From: an uncultured Dermabacteraceae bacterium
GTDB lineage: Bacteria; Actinomycetota; Actinomycetes; Actinomycetales; Dermabacteraceae
Direction of reading: 5' to 3'
Assembly (NCBI GenBank): GCA_943913905.1
Contig: CALTZZ010000149.1
Coordinates: forward strand, 1 to 5,107
DNA: 5,107 nt
In this document: piece by piece, positions 1 to 5,107 of the stretch
Layout of the letters: each line of letters begins with the position of its first letter
Numbering within the stretch: the stretch's first letter is position 1
The notes under the pieces: generated by a model
What the model saw: only the letters and a program-made list of their open reading frames with translations
Told to the model about the DNA's origin: nothing
Databases searched by the model: none
Translations under genes and position numbers: made by a program

Positions 1-606
1 CGGCTCAACAAGGCGATCCTTATTGACCAGACGGGCGCGACTGGCCACGAATACGCCAAGCAGCACCCCGTGCCCTTCGGTGAGTACATTCCCGCACGTT
101 CCGTATTCTCGAAACTCTCCGATAAAACCGACCTCGTCTCCATGGACATGGCGCCGGGAACAGCACCCGGTGTCCTTCCCGTCCATGACGCGTCTGTTGG
201 AACCCTGATCTGCTTCGAAATCGCCTACGAGGGCATCGTGCGAGATACAGTCAACGCTGGTGCCGATGTGCTCGTGGTTCAATCCAACAACGCACTTTTC
301 GGTGATTCGCACGAAGCTGTGCAGCAGCTCGCTCAAGCGCGAGTATTTTCGGTCATTTCCGGTCGGAGCGTGGTGCACGTCTCTACCGTGGGGCATTCCG
401 CGATCTTTACGCCCGACGGCCGCACCCTCGACTCGCTTAACCATTGGACTCGCGGCACGATGAAAGCAGACGTTCCTCTGCGAACAACGCTGACGCCGGC
501 CATGAAGTACGGACCTGCCATTGCAGCTGCCACCGTAGCGATCGCAATCATGTACGTCCTTCGTGCTCTACTCACACGCCCCCGATACGAAAAGATCCGT
601 CGATGA
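1..606 (+). CDS. lnt: Apolipoprotein N-acyltransferase, C-terminal part (5' end outside window)
   Basis: Lnt transfers an acyl chain from a phospholipid to the N-terminal cysteine of lipoproteins at the outer face of the cytoplasmic membrane, the last step of lipoprotein maturation. The visible 201 residues carry the second half of the nitrilase-like catalytic domain. YAKQHPVPFGEY contains the catalytic-type Lys (nt 58-60) and the conserved Glu of PFGE (nt 82-84). LICFEIAYE contains the nucleophile Cys (nt 211-213). QSNNALFG and the GHSAIFTPDGR region follow, as in actinobacterial Lnt. A hydrophobic segment near the end (about nt 508-570) is the usual last membrane helix, followed by a short basic tail. 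The first triad Glu and the N-terminal membrane helices lie upstream of the window. The TGA stop overlaps the ATG of ppm1 (ATGA), which implies translational coupling. Identity is seen directly in the motifs; activity is inferred. Confidence 0.93.
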   Translation, partial: RLNKAILIDQTGATGHEYAKQHPVPFGEYIPARSVFSKLSDKTDLVSMDMAPGTAPGVLPVHDASVGTLICFEIAYEGIVRDTVNAGADVLVVQSNNALFGDSHEAVQQLAQARVFSVISGRSVVHVSTVGHSAIFTPDGRTLDSLNHWTRGTMKADVPLRTTLTPAMKYGPAIAAATVAIAIMYVLRALLTRPRYEKIRR

Positions 607-1358
607 CTCGCCGCATACTCGTCGTTACCCCCACGTACAACGAGCGGGACGCGCTCCCGCTCACAGTTGCACGGCTTCGAGCTGCCGTCCCACATGCAGA
701 TCTCTTAGTTGTCGATGATGCCTCACCCGACGGCACCGGAACGTGGGCACATGAGCAAGGCAGCCACGACTCTCACCTGCATGTCTTGCACCGCACGGCG
801 AAGAACGGGCTTGGCCCCGCGTACCTGGCTGGATTCGAGTGGGCCCTCACCCGGGGCTATGACGTGATCTGTGAGATGGACGCCGACGCGTCCCACCGGC
901 CCGAGCAGCTCCCACGCCTCCTCGAAGAAGTAGAGCAAGGGGCAGACCTGGCCATTGGGTCGCGGTGGGTTTCCGGCGGTGCAGTACACAACTGGCCGAT
1001 TCACCGTGAAGCGCTCTCCCGCGGCGCCAACCTCTACACTCACATCGCGCTTGGACTCGGTGTTAAAGACGCGACGGCCGGGTTCCGCGCATTCCGTCAC
1101 AACGCTCTCGCCACGCTCGTCTCCGGCGGCGATATCGCTAGTCAGGGATACTGCTTCCAAGTGGACATGACACGTCGCGCTGCCGACGCCGGATTCACCA
1201 TCCGCGAAGTCCCCATCGATTTCGACGAACGCCAACAGGGCGTCTCTAAAATGAGTTCGACCATTGTCCGTGAAGCCATGGTCAGCGTGACGCGATGGGG
1301 TATCCGGAAGCGGTGGGGCCAACTCAACGCACTCACGACCAGAGCACAGGAGGGCTGA
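603..1358 (+). CDS. ppm1: Polyprenol-phosphate mannose synthase (family GT2, soluble Dpm1/Ppm1 type)
   Basis: This 251-residue GT2 enzyme transfers mannose from GDP-mannose to polyprenyl phosphate. The product is the lipid-linked donor for extracytoplasmic mannosylation (lipoglycans, glycoproteins). Visible motifs are VVTPTYNE at residues 7-14, LLVVDDASPDGTG at 34-46, the KNGLGPAYLAGF acceptor-loop region at 67-78, and the metal-binding DxD-type MDADASH (D93, D95). GSRWVSGG and the late FDERQQGVSKMS segment are also typical of Dpm1. There is no C-terminal membrane helix, so it matches the soluble catalytic domain, which in actinobacteria works at the membrane next to Lnt. The start is the ATG in the ATGA overlap with lnt. 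The frame stays open for 53 codons upstream but lacks GT2 character, and the MTRRILVVTPTYNE start fits the family. Only a weak purine-rich stretch precedes it, so coupling to lnt probably drives initiation. In M. tuberculosis the equivalent is one fused protein (Rv2051c). Confidence 0.95.
   Translation: MTRRILVVTPTYNERDALPLTVARLRAAVPHADLLVVDDASPDGTGTWAHEQGSHDSHLHVLHRTAKNGLGPAYLAGFEWALTRGYDVICEMDADASHRPEQLPRLLEEVEQGADLAIGSRWVSGGAVHNWPIHREALSRGANLYTHIALGLGVKDATAGFRAFRHNALATLVSGGDIASQGYCFQVDMTRRAADAGFTIREVPIDFDERQQGVSKMSSTIVREAMVSVTRWGIRKRWGQLNALTTRAQEG
1348..1354 (+). promoter_or_regulatory. Strong Shine-Dalgarno for fxsA
   Basis: AGGAGGG lies inside the last codons of ppm1 and ends 3 nt before the ATG at 1358. 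It is the strongest ribosome-binding site on the plus strand here. It fixes the fxsA start at the TGATG overlap rather than at the ATG 63 nt upstream in the same frame. Confidence 0.8.
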
Positions 1359-1909
1359 TGAGTTCGACACCTCAACGCCGCTTCAAGCCGTGGATGCTTC
1401 CCGTAGGCATCTTCATCCTGGGTCTCACAGAACTAGCGACTCTGATCTGGGTTTCCTCCGCAACCTCCATATGGTGGGCGGTGCTTGCCGTGGTTCTCGG
1501 CTGGATCGCGGGGTTCGCATTACTGTTTGCCGCCGGGCAGCAGTCCGTGGCGCGACTTTTGTCTGTATACCGTGCAGCCCGTGGTCGCGGGTCAATGAAG
1601 AACCATATGACCCGGCCGGTTTTCACCGTGCTTTCCGCCATTTTGTTTTTCTTCCCAGGCCTCATTACTGATGTGGCTGCCGTCGTCCTGCTTCTTACGC
1701 CGGTGCAGAAGAAGACTCTGGCCGCGGCCGGGTTTACTCCGAACCAGCAGCGAACTGTTCTGTTTTCTCGGTCGCGCGGGGGAGTGATCGACGGTGAGAT
1801 CGTCATTGACGCATCCAACACCGGCGGTTCGCACAGCGCCAACGCAAGCGCACAAAAAACGTCGCCCCCGATGATCGAGGGCGACGTCTCGGATTCGTCA
1901 GAACGCTAG
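1358..1909 (+). CDS. fxsA: FxsA-family integral membrane protein
   Basis: A 183-residue membrane protein of the FxsA family. The E. coli member suppresses F-plasmid exclusion of phage T7 when overproduced; the normal cellular role is not well established. Hydrophobic segments are at about residues 13-32, 38-59 and 89-116. The family signature is FFFPGLITDVAAVVLLLTP at about 97-115, and VIDGEIVID at about 143-151 matches the usual short polar motif after the last helix. The tail (about 152-183) is low-complexity Ser/Asn/Ala-rich and probably cytoplasmic. The start is the ATG in TGATG with the ppm1 stop, preceded by AGGAGGG. Position as third gene after lnt and ppm1 matches actinobacterial synteny. 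The last 20 or so codons also contain the terminator of the oppositely oriented rbpA, so the tail sequence may be shaped by that constraint. Confidence 0.9.
   Translation: MSSTPQRRFKPWMLPVGIFILGLTELATLIWVSSATSIWWAVLAVVLGWIAGFALLFAAGQQSVARLLSVYRAARGRGSMKNHMTRPVFTVLSAILFFFPGLITDVAAVVLLLTPVQKKTLAAAGFTPNQQRTVLFSRSRGGVIDGEIVIDASNTGGSHSANASAQKTSPPMIEGDVSDSSER
1854..1887 (-). terminator. Intrinsic terminator of rbpA, inside the fxsA coding end
   Basis: Read on the minus strand, a perfect 9-bp stem (ACGTCGCCC at 1887-1879 pairing with GGGCGACGT at 1867-1859) encloses an 11-nt loop. The loop can form three further pairs after one mismatch. Six T follow at once (1859-1854). The hairpin begins about 40 nt beyond the rbpA stop, the expected place for its terminator. 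On the plus strand no T-run follows the stem, so it should act in one direction only. It overlaps fxsA codons of about residues 166-177. Structure is seen in sequence; function is inferred. Confidence 0.85.
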
Positions 1910-1929
1910 GGCGTCCTGCTCTCCGTGAC

Positions 1930-2283
1930 TTAAAGGAAGTGGCGGTTCGAGTGGAGCTTACCGGCCCGGAGCAGCTCGAGGCGCTGGTCTAGGAGCACCT
2001 GGAGGTCTTCCTCGCTGCGGCGCTCAAGCAACATGTCCCAGTGGGTACGCTGCGGCTTCCCGGGCTTGCCTTCCGGCTTCTCATGATCACGAAGCACGGC
2101 GGTCTGACCGCAGCGGCACTCCCACACAAGGGGGACGTCAGCTTCAACCGAGAACGGCAAGATCGTCGTGTGTCCGTTCGGGCAGTCATACTTGGATTCT
2201 TGACGCGGTGCAGCAAGAACACCTTCGTCTGTTTCCATCGACAGTGAGCCGAGACGGCTTCCTCGCAGTGAGCGAGAGTTCAT
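1930..2283 (-). CDS. rbpA: RNA polymerase-binding protein RbpA
   Basis: RbpA is an actinobacterial transcription factor that binds RNA polymerase and group 1/2 sigma factors and stabilises the open promoter complex. This 117-residue protein starts with the conserved RSLRGSRLGS...ETD tail, continues with APRQ at about 25-28 and a small beta-barrel core, then a basic linker at about 69-79. It ends with the sigma-interaction helices, including the hallmark RTHWDMLLERRSEEDL beginning at residue 79. C34, H38, C56 and C58 are placed like the zinc ligands of the Streptomyces coelicolor protein; M. tuberculosis RbpA lacks most of them. The C-terminal end (RAGKLHSNRHFL) is somewhat longer than in M. 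tuberculosis. The ATG at 2283 has GAAGGA upstream at 7-nt spacing. It converges on fxsA with a 20-nt gap, and a SigR-type promoter lies upstream. Confidence 0.96.
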   Translation of the reverse strand: MNSRSLRGSRLGSLSMETDEGVLAAPRQESKYDCPNGHTTILPFSVEADVPLVWECRCGQTAVLRDHEKPEGKPGKPQRTHWDMLLERRSEEDLQVLLDQRLELLRAGKLHSNRHFL

Positions 2284-2290
2284 GTATGGA

Positions 2291-2296
2291 TCCTTC
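2291..2296 (-). promoter_or_regulatory. Ribosome-binding site of rbpA
   Basis: GAAGGA on the minus strand sits 7 nt before the ATG at 2283. It is a good Shine-Dalgarno match at normal spacing and supports this start. Confidence 0.75.
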
Positions 2297-2346
2297 TTCC
2301 CTGGGCTGGAGCGGTAGTCGCACTAAGCGGACGCGTCACAGGCCTT

Positions 2347-2372
2347 AACGGACAACCGTTGGGTTTTATTCC
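2347..2372 (-). promoter_or_regulatory. SigR-type (ECF) promoter of rbpA
   Basis: On the minus strand, GGAAT (2372-2368) is followed by exactly 18 nt and then GTT (2349-2347). This matches the GGAAT-N18-GTT consensus of Streptomyces SigR and mycobacterial SigH type sigma factors, which respond to thiol-oxidative stress. The predicted start of transcription is near 2338-2341, giving a leader of roughly 55-60 nt before the rbpA ATG. The -35 element begins 8 nt after the phosphodiesterase stop. S. coelicolor rbpA is a known SigR target, so the placement agrees with family knowledge. A housekeeping promoter was not recognised with confidence in the same 97-nt gap. Confidence 0.8.
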
Positions 2373-2380
2373 GAGGCGGT

Positions 2381-3160
2381 TCACATACCGCGGCCGAGCA
2401 CGCACGCAAGCACGTCGACACGGTTAGTAACGATACCATCCACCCCAGCGTTGAGCAGAGACTCCATCTCCTGCGGAGAGTCGATCGTCCATACGTGTAC
2501 TTCGCAACCGGCACGGTGGGCTGCCGCAATCGTGCGTGCCGTGACCAGGGGAATGCGTCCATAGCTCACCGGTATTTGAAGTGCAGCGACTGGACGGAGA
2601 ATCGCGTCGATGACGGACTGCGGAGCTCCCACCGCGACAGCTGCCCGAAACGCTTGAACCGTGGAGCGCGAGGCACTCATGGTGGGTTCCATCCCGGTGA
2701 GGTCACGGACAGCGTCCCGCACACAGGCCGCGACTCGTCCGTCAAAGCTCGCCAGGCAGACTCGTTGGACCGCATCGTGTGAGGCGATAGCCCGAGCCGT
2801 AGGCAAGGCCGCATGCATACTCTTCACATCGATATTGAAGCGTGCGTGCGGAAATGCCGTCAGTGCATCTTCCAGCCGCGTGATGGTGCCGCTGCCGATG
2901 CCCAAGCCTTCCAGTGTGGAGTAGCGAGTACGTTCCACCATGTAGTCGGCGCAAGCAAGACGGCCCGTGCTCGCGTCGTGGAAAGTGAGCGCAACGCCGT
3001 CTGCCGTGGCACGCGTGTCTGTTTCAATCACATCGGCGCCGGCGTCGAGGGCACGACGGAACGCTGTGAGAGTATTTTCGTCGTGGTCTTCGGCGAGGCC
3101 CCGGTGCGCGATCATCCTGGGCACAGGCGTGGAGAGGTAGCGGCGCGGAGGTTGAGTCAC
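2381..3160 (-). CDS. Glycerophosphodiester phosphodiesterase family protein
   Basis: A 259-residue TIM-barrel GDPD. The family hydrolyses glycerophosphodiesters to sn-glycerol 3-phosphate and an alcohol, salvaging products of phospholipid turnover. Active-site signatures run in order: IAHRG (H19, R20), ENTLTAF from E28, VIETDTRATADG with metal-ligand-type E46 and D48, and TFHD (H61). NIDVKS (D111, K113), a SF segment, VHVWTID and GVDGIVTNR close the barrel. No signal peptide or membrane segment is visible, so it is probably cytoplasmic. The start is a GTG overlapping the SURF1 gene stop (GTGA), with an AAAGGGA site 6 nt upstream. Length is normal for the family. Substrate cannot be read from sequence; similarity to UgpQ-type enzymes is only general. 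It is the last gene of the overlapping minus-strand cluster, with rbpA 97 nt downstream. Confidence 0.92.
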   Translation of the reverse strand: MTQPPRRYLSTPVPRMIAHRGLAEDHDENTLTAFRRALDAGADVIETDTRATADGVALTFHDASTGRLACADYMVERTRYSTLEGLGIGSGTITRLEDALTAFPHARFNIDVKSMHAALPTARAIASHDAVQRVCLASFDGRVAACVRDAVRDLTGMEPTMSASRSTVQAFRAAVAVGAPQSVIDAILRPVAALQIPVSYGRIPLVTARTIAAAHRAGCEVHVWTIDSPQEMESLLNAGVDGIVTNRVDVLACVLGRGM

Positions 3161-4032
3161 TGCATGTCCCTTTCATCAAGGTAGGCGTCTTCTTCGTCCT
3201 CATTGCTCATTCGCTGCTTCCGCTCAGAAACGCGTCCCGCCGGAGCGTCTGAGCGGTGACCACCGTCGTTACCCCAGCTCGCATCGGCTATAGCGCGGCG
3301 CGCGGCGACCACGAAACCAATGGGAAACAGAAGCGAAAATACCCACCATTGGAAGGCATACGACAGGTGCGGACCACGAGTCTTTTCCGGCTTTGCCAGG
3401 GCTCGCGGGGGTGGCGCGTCTGCGGTGCCCGGCCCCTGCTCGGTCACAAGCTCACCGTAGGCTCCCGTATAGATTCCCGTGAGGTCGGCGGCCTGAGCTT
3501 CCACATCGGGTGCATTGACCGACTGCAGCTGCCCCGGAACAGCGGCACGATCGGAGAGTTGATTCTCGGTGGCGCGCAACCGGGCTCGAACAGTGACGTG
3601 TCCGCGGGGCACTGCGGGTTCTGATGCCGGTGCCGACGTAGCGCTCGCTCCCTCGACCCACCCGCGAACAACGAGCAGGACGCCGCCGTCATCGAGGCGA
3701 AACGGGACAAGCTGCCAGAACCCGACCGATGATCCGAGCGTCCGATTGCGGACGTAGAGCACACATTCCGGCTTCGTGCAGTACTCGCCGCTTTCTTCAA
3801 CGACCGTGTAGTCGCGAGCGGCCGGAAGGGCGCTGGTCTCGGACGGAAGGACGGTATCGATGCTGACGGGCGAGGCATCGTAGTTTTCGGTGATGGCAGC
3901 CACCCCGGCCGATCGATCTTCGAAGCGGTGCCACTGCCAGAGTCCAAGCATGATGCAGGTGGCCATTGCCGCCAGTGCGAGTGCGAGTCCGCCGAACCAG
4001 CGGGGAGTCATCAGGGTCGTCACTCGTGTCAT
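3157..4032 (-). CDS. SURF1-family cytochrome c oxidase assembly protein
   Basis: SURF1 proteins help insert heme a into subunit I of aa3-type cytochrome c oxidase at the membrane. The 291-residue product has the standard layout: membrane helix at about 13-33 running into LGLWQWHRFEDR, a large extracytoplasmic domain, then a second helix at about 226-245. Signatures are YVRNRTLG with GFWQLVPF (about 93-111), LLVVRGWVEG (about 119-128) and GPHLSYAFQWWVFSLLFPIGF near the end. C85 and C90 form a CX4C pair in the extracytoplasmic domain, which I do not recall as a family feature. After the last helix comes an unusually acidic tail (SNEDEEDAYLDERD). The ATG lies in an ATGA overlap with the DUF3099 gene and has only a weak ribosome site, so coupling is likely; a second ATG at codon 8 is a possible alternative start. 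The stop overlaps the phosphodiesterase GTG. Confidence 0.9.
   Translation of the reverse strand: MTRVTTLMTPRWFGGLALALAAMATCIMLGLWQWHRFEDRSAGVAAITENYDASPVSIDTVLPSETSALPAARDYTVVEESGEYCTKPECVLYVRNRTLGSSVGFWQLVPFRLDDGGVLLVVRGWVEGASATSAPASEPAVPRGHVTVRARLRATENQLSDRAAVPGQLQSVNAPDVEAQAADLTGIYTGAYGELVTEQGPGTADAPPPRALAKPEKTRGPHLSYAFQWWVFSLLFPIGFVVAARRAIADASWGNDGGHRSDAPAGRVSERKQRMSNEDEEDAYLDERDMQ
3167..3173 (-). promoter_or_regulatory. Ribosome-binding site of the phosphodiesterase gene
   Basis: AAAGGGA on the minus strand, 6 nt before the GTG at 3160 and inside the SURF1 gene end. It supports the GTG start in the GTGA overlap. Confidence 0.65.
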
Positions 4033-4457
4033 TTCTGCTGCCGTCGGTTCTGTGAGGAGGGTGCGTCTAGAGCTAGCTGGGCGTAACTGCCATCCGGCAT
4101 AAGAGTCAGCGTCGGGGCCGATTCCCGAGCGACGTCTTCGATCTCGACTCGCTGCTCTTCAGCATCGGGGCGGGGCTTGCGTGGCGTTGATTGCGCTCGT
4201 TGAGTGTTCCCTTCGAGATCCTGGTCGTTCGCCCAGAGAACGGCAAGAAGTGGAATGATCAGCGCGCCGGCGAGCATCACGATCTTCCAGGGACCCGGCA
4301 CCAGAAGCATGAGCCCAAGGCACACCATGCGAATAGCCATATTGACGAGGTATCGGCGCGTTCTGCGCGATACATCAATCGAACGAGACTTCGGTACGGG
4401 GCCCGCGTCTGCCGAGAAGGAAGTGGTGTCGCTCGCGTGTGGGCGTGCGTCATCCAT
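4029..4457 (-). CDS. DUF3099-type two-helix membrane protein
   Basis: A 142-residue protein whose middle part matches the actinobacterial DUF3099 pattern. RSIDVSRRTRRYLVNMAIRM begins at about residue 25, followed by two hydrophobic segments at about 38-55 and 57-76, the second ending in VLWAN. The function of DUF3099 is unknown. The N-terminal 24 residues are polar. After the helices comes a charged Arg/Glu/Pro-rich tail of about 65 residues that ends in SSQNRRQQK. The basic cluster before the first helix suggests both ends face the cytoplasm. The ATG lies 8 nt inside the end of the preceding gene and no good Shine-Dalgarno is visible, so it probably depends on coupling. Its stop overlaps the SURF1 gene start (ATGA). 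DUF3099 next to SURF1 suggests an envelope or respiratory link, but that is inference from position only. Confidence 0.8.
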   Translation of the reverse strand: MDDARPHASDTTSFSADAGPVPKSRSIDVSRRTRRYLVNMAIRMVCLGLMLLVPGPWKIVMLAGALIIPLLAVLWANDQDLEGNTQRAQSTPRKPRPDAEEQRVEIEDVARESAPTLTLMPDGSYAQLALDAPSSQNRRQQK

Positions 4458-4944
4458 GTAATGGGCCAGCCGTCCCGCTCATCCCGTGAGGCAGCAGAGT
4501 CATGCCCAGGGCCTCTGATGAAGGAAGCGAGGTCATCGCGAAATTGTAGAGCCACACGAACGCGACGATCGTTGCAACGATCAAGCACAGGCCTATCAAC
4601 GCACCGATGATCGTCCACGTCCGCTTCTTGCGGGTATACCCTCCTGCGGGTGCCGACGTCGTGGATTCTGAGGTCGCGGCTCTCGACTGCGCAGGAGCAC
4701 GACGTATGTTGCCCGGGAGGTCAACGGTGAGGGGGTATTCCTCGGTGGGGAGCGGCCGCGAGCTGGTCGCTGGAACGTCTTCGGCCCCAGCGACAGCAGA
4801 CGTTGAAGACATGGTGTCTGCTTCCCACCGCGTGTTCCACCCTGCTGGGGGAGCGGGCCACCGCGAGTCAGGCTGCCAGCCCGCCGGCGGTTCCCAATGC
4901 GGGTCTGCCGGCTCAGGCCAGTTAGGAGGAGGGTTGAACGACAT
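4450..4944 (-). CDS. Pro/Trp-rich single-pass membrane protein, function unknown
   Basis: A 164-residue protein in three parts. Residues 3-41 hold a Pro/Trp-rich tract with W9, W17, W23, W29, W36 and W40 and two PPAGW units (19-23 and 32-36), a style common at the N-terminus of actinobacterial membrane proteins. Residues 42-103 are a low-complexity Ser/Thr/Ala linker. A TRKKR stretch then precedes one membrane helix at about 110-134, followed by about 30 outside residues. The positive-inside rule puts the P/W tract in the cytoplasm. I chose the ATG at 4944 because it overlaps the upstream stop as TAATG, the same coupling style as elsewhere here; a GTG seven codons upstream (4965) is an alternative but lies inside the upstream gene. 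Its stop overlaps the DUF3099 gene by 8 nt. No enzymatic motif is visible, and I cannot assign a function. Confidence 0.75.
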   Translation of the reverse strand: MSFNPPPNWPEPADPHWEPPAGWQPDSRWPAPPAGWNTRWEADTMSSTSAVAGAEDVPATSSRPLPTEEYPLTVDLPGNIRRAPAQSRAATSESTTSAPAGGYTRKKRTWTIIGALIGLCLIVATIVAFVWLYNFAMTSLPSSEALGMTLLPHGMSGTAGPLHG

Positions 4945-5107
4945 TACTTTGCGGGGATTTTCCACGACTGTCCGGTTTCGTCACCCGACCAGGTCAGCGT
5001 AAGCCCGTCCACCTTTTTGACGTCGTAAATGACAGCCATCGACGCGGTTGTCCCTGCCGGCACATCCGAGATGCTCGTTTCATGACCCGAATTCGTCAGG
5101 CTGTAGG
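4944..5107 (-). CDS. C-terminal part of a probable exported protein, possibly DUF4352-like (5' end outside window)
   Basis: The minus-strand frame that stays open to the window edge encodes 54 residues, beginning YSLTNSGHETSISDVPAGTT and ending QSWKIPAK, with TAA at 4946-4944. The VPAGTT...AVIYDV...LTLTW pattern of alternating beta-strands resembles the last strands of an immunoglobulin-like DUF4352 domain, found in many actinobacterial lipoproteins and membrane-anchored proteins. The other two minus frames hit stops within 30 nt of the edge, and the TAATG overlap with the next gene supports this reading. No signal peptide or lipobox can be judged because the N-terminus is missing. Other Ig-like folds are possible. 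That it is coding is more secure than the family name. Confidence 0.6.
   Translation of the reverse strand, partial: YSLTNSGHETSISDVPAGTTASMAVIYDVKKVDGLTLTWSGDETGQSWKIPAK

Noticed and set aside
444..602. 53-codon upstream extension of ppm1
   Set aside because: It overlaps lnt out of frame and encodes Arg/Ser/His-rich sequence without family similarity. The ATGA start at 603 fits the GT2 N-terminus.
723..1370. 215-codon minus-strand open frame opposite ppm1
   Set aside because: It is fully antisense to a clear GT2 gene, has no recognisable domain and shows biased composition. Long antisense frames are expected in GC-rich coding DNA.
1372..1842. 156-codon minus-strand frame opposite fxsA
   Set aside because: It is antisense to the clear FxsA membrane segments and its composition is Arg/Pro/Thr-rich as expected for a shadow. 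The rbpA terminator would also cut transcription before it.
1940..1985. Possible plus-strand terminator after fxsA (GAGCT...AGCTC repeat)
   Set aside because: The stem is only 5 bp with a long loop and no T-run follows. It lies within rbpA coding sequence.
2813..3184. 123-codon plus-strand frame opposite the phosphodiesterase
   Set aside because: It is a shadow of the GDPD gene with no recognisable domain or start signal.
3256..3624. 122-codon plus-strand frame opposite the SURF1 gene
   Set aside because: It has no domain and no ribosome site, and it lies entirely antisense to a gene with strong motifs.
4945..4965. GTG at 4965 as start of the Pro/Trp-rich membrane protein
   Set aside because: No Shine-Dalgarno lies before it, and it would add seven residues that overlap the upstream coding end. 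The ATG in TAATG is the simpler reading, though not proven.

Overview
The window comes from a moderately high-GC Actinomycetota chromosome, most likely a Micrococcales-like aerobe; the genus cannot be fixed from this sequence. The lineage call rests on RbpA (an actinobacterial RNA polymerase-binding protein), a DUF3099 membrane protein, a soluble polyprenol-phosphate mannose synthase beside Lnt, and the lnt-ppm1-fxsA / rbpA neighbourhood. From memory, this resembles Mycobacterium tuberculosis, where rbpA, ppm1 and fxsA also sit close together. A SURF1-family protein implies an aa3-type cytochrome c oxidase and aerobic respiration.

Left side, plus strand (1-1909): the 3' end of lnt (apolipoprotein N-acyltransferase), ppm1 (polyprenol-phosphate mannose synthase) and fxsA (FxsA-family membrane protein). 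The three are joined by ATGA and TGATG stop/start overlaps, so they read as one translationally coupled operon for envelope lipoprotein and glycan work.

Middle, minus strand (1930-2380): rbpA converges on fxsA with a 20-nt gap. Its promoter region holds an exact match to the SigR-type consensus (GGAAT-N18-GTT). Its probable intrinsic terminator, a 9-bp stem followed by six U, lies inside the 3' coding end of fxsA on the opposite strand.

Right side, minus strand (2381-5107): a tightly packed cluster. In transcription order it holds the C-terminal end of a probably exported protein (possibly DUF4352-like), a Pro/Trp-rich single-pass membrane protein, a DUF3099 membrane protein, a SURF1-family protein and a glycerophosphodiester phosphodiesterase. 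All four junctions overlap (1, 8, 4 and 4 nt). No terminator is visible between the phosphodiesterase and rbpA, so rbpA may receive read-through as well as its own stress promoter.

No rRNA, tRNA, CRISPR array, insertion sequence or phage gene was seen, and there is no gene-free stretch above 100 bases. This is an ordinary core-genome region. The points worth a second look are regulatory (the rbpA promoter and the embedded terminator) and the poorly characterised membrane/exported pair at the right edge. I found no convincing undescribed system.
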